NCBI GenBank assembly: GCA_023443925.1
Contig: JAEZSL010000118.1
Coordinates: 1-6,076, forward strand
Direction of reading: 5' to 3'
Source of the DNA: Bacillota bacterium
GTDB lineage: Bacteria; Bacillota_A; Clostridia; Lachnospirales; Lachnospiraceae
DNA length: 6,076 nt
The notes beneath the pieces were generated by a model that saw only the letters and a program-made list of their open reading frames with translations, was not told the origin of the DNA and made no database searches. The position numbers and the translations under genes are program-made. Positions 5,115 through 6,076 of the stretch are shown here, in pieces. Within the stretch, counting starts at the first letter, position 1. Every line of letters starts with the position of its first letter.

Positions 5115-6076
5115 ATGTATAACGAAACAGAAACGGATTTAACTCAAACAGCAAAGGATACCACAGAAGCTGCAGCTGCTGCCGAAACCGTGGTGTCTGC
5201 GGCACCGGAACAGGAATCCCTTCCTTCCATGGGAGATTTTGAAGACCAGATCAACAAGTCTTTTATTAAAATGAATGAAGGAGAGATCTTAAAAGGAACC
5301 GTTATCGGAATCTCCGATACGGAAGTTACCGTTGATCTTGGTTATTATGCAGAAGGAATTATCCGGCTGGAAGACCTTAGCAACGATCCCCGTTTTTCTA
5401 TAAAAGCCGATGTGGTTTTAGGCCAGGAAATCACCGGAGTGGTTATAAAAGAAGACGACGGTCAAGGTAATATTCTTTTATCCAAAAAAGAAGCGGACAA
5501 TCTTTTATCCTGGACATCCTTAAAAGAGTATATGGAAAACAGGACTATTTTAAAAGTAAAAATCGCCCAGGCCGTGAATGGCGGTGTGGTTACTTATTTG
5601 GAAGGTGTACGTGCCTTTATACCGGCTTCCCAGTTATCCTTAACTTATGTTGAGAATCTGGAATCCTGGGTTAATAAAGAAATCAGCGTAATCGTAATTA
5701 CAGTGGATGAAACGGCTAAAAAGCTGGTGCTTTCCGGTAAGGAAGTAGAACGGGATAAAGCACTGGAGGACAAAAACAGTAAAATTTCAAGACTCCAGAT
5801 TGGTTTAATCACCAAAGGCACTGTTGAAAAAATCGTTCCTTACGGAGCCTTTATCAATATCGGAGACGGTTTATCCGGACTGGTACACATATCACAGATT
5901 TGCGGAAAACGTATTAAAACCCCCACCGAAGTAATTAAAGAAGGGGAGGAAGTAACCGTTAAAATTATTGAAGTAAAAGAAGGCAAGGTAAGTCTGAGTA
6001 TGAAAGCGGTGGAAGAAAAAGCCGAAGTTCTGGATAATGTGGATGAAGTTCCATTTGAATACAGCAGCGGCGGAGA
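5115..6076 (+). CDS. S1-domain RNA-binding protein (ribosomal protein S1-like), C-terminus cut by window edge
   Basis: Cytosolic RNA-binding protein of the ribosomal S1 (RpsA-like) family, expected to act in translation or mRNA binding. The visible 320 residues begin with an Ala/Thr/Glu-rich, probably disordered extension (1-40). Three S1 OB-fold repeats follow: about 54-126 (GEILKGTVIGI, VDLGYYAEGII), 142-211 (VTYLEGVRAFIPASQLS, more diverged) and 228-298 (ITKGTVEKIVPYGAFINIG, LSGLVHISQI, KVSLSMKA). The third is the most canonical, with YGAF and GLVHIS. After it the sequence turns acidic (EEKAEVLDNVDE), and no stop is reached, so a further domain or tail is possible. The start is secure: AGGAG lies seven bases before ATG 5115 and the promoter is at 5038-5067. 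Firmicute S1 proteins usually have about four repeats, and some Clostridia carry another S1 fused to IspH, so whether this is the main ribosomal S1 or a paralogue cannot be told; hence no symbol. Confidence 0.9.
   Translation, partial: MYNETETDLTQTAKDTTEAAAAAETVVSAAPEQESLPSMGDFEDQINKSFIKMNEGEILKGTVIGISDTEVTVDLGYYAEGIIRLEDLSNDPRFSIKADVVLGQEITGVVIKEDDGQGNILLSKKEADNLLSWTSLKEYMENRTILKVKIAQAVNGGVVTYLEGVRAFIPASQLSLTYVENLESWVNKEISVIVITVDETAKKLVLSGKEVERDKALEDKNSKISRLQIGLITKGTVEKIVPYGAFINIGDGLSGLVHISQICGKRIKTPTEVIKEGEEVTVKIIEVKEGKVSLSMKAVEEKAEVLDNVDEVPFEYSSGG

Overview
The window looks like chromosomal DNA of a low-to-mid GC Clostridia member, most likely Lachnospiraceae (Clostridium cluster XIVa type). 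This rests on the protein families, the AGGAG/AAAGG-type ribosome binding sites, the AT-rich intergenic DNA and the TATAAT-type promoters. It is an inference; no marker gene for typing is present.

Layout from left to right. (1) Positions 1-1246, minus strand: an almost complete M18 metallo-aminopeptidase whose C-terminus runs off the left edge. (2) Positions 1247-1841: about 600 bases with no convincing gene. Its left part holds six consecutive hairpin-forming inverted repeats arranged partly as two diverged copies of one unit, all inside the predicted leader of the aminopeptidase mRNA. Its right part holds overlapping divergent promoter candidates and a short direct repeat. (3) Positions 1842-2573, plus strand: a protein of unknown function whose N-terminal half has the residue spacing of a PD-(D/E)XK nuclease fold and whose C-terminus looks like a winged helix. 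(4) Positions 2540-2578: a hairpin usable as a terminator on both strands, overlapping the end of that gene. (5) Positions 4793-2584, minus strand: a two-gene operon. The first gene encodes a degenerate sigma-70-like protein that keeps the core-binding part, has lost region 4, and ends in a histidine-rich tail. The second encodes a three-pass membrane protein of the DUF3810 family with an HELAH zinc-protease motif. (6) Positions 4794-5114: a divergent promoter region. (7) Positions 5115-6076, plus strand: an S1-domain RNA-binding protein (ribosomal protein S1-like), open at the right edge.

The most unusual content is the operon pairing a sigma-derived, His-tailed protein that lacks region 4 with a membrane metalloprotease-like protein. 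The stand-alone nuclease-like/winged-helix protein and the hairpin array in the aminopeptidase leader come next. The aminopeptidase and the S1 protein look like ordinary housekeeping genes. No rRNA, tRNA, CRISPR array, transposase or phage gene was seen.
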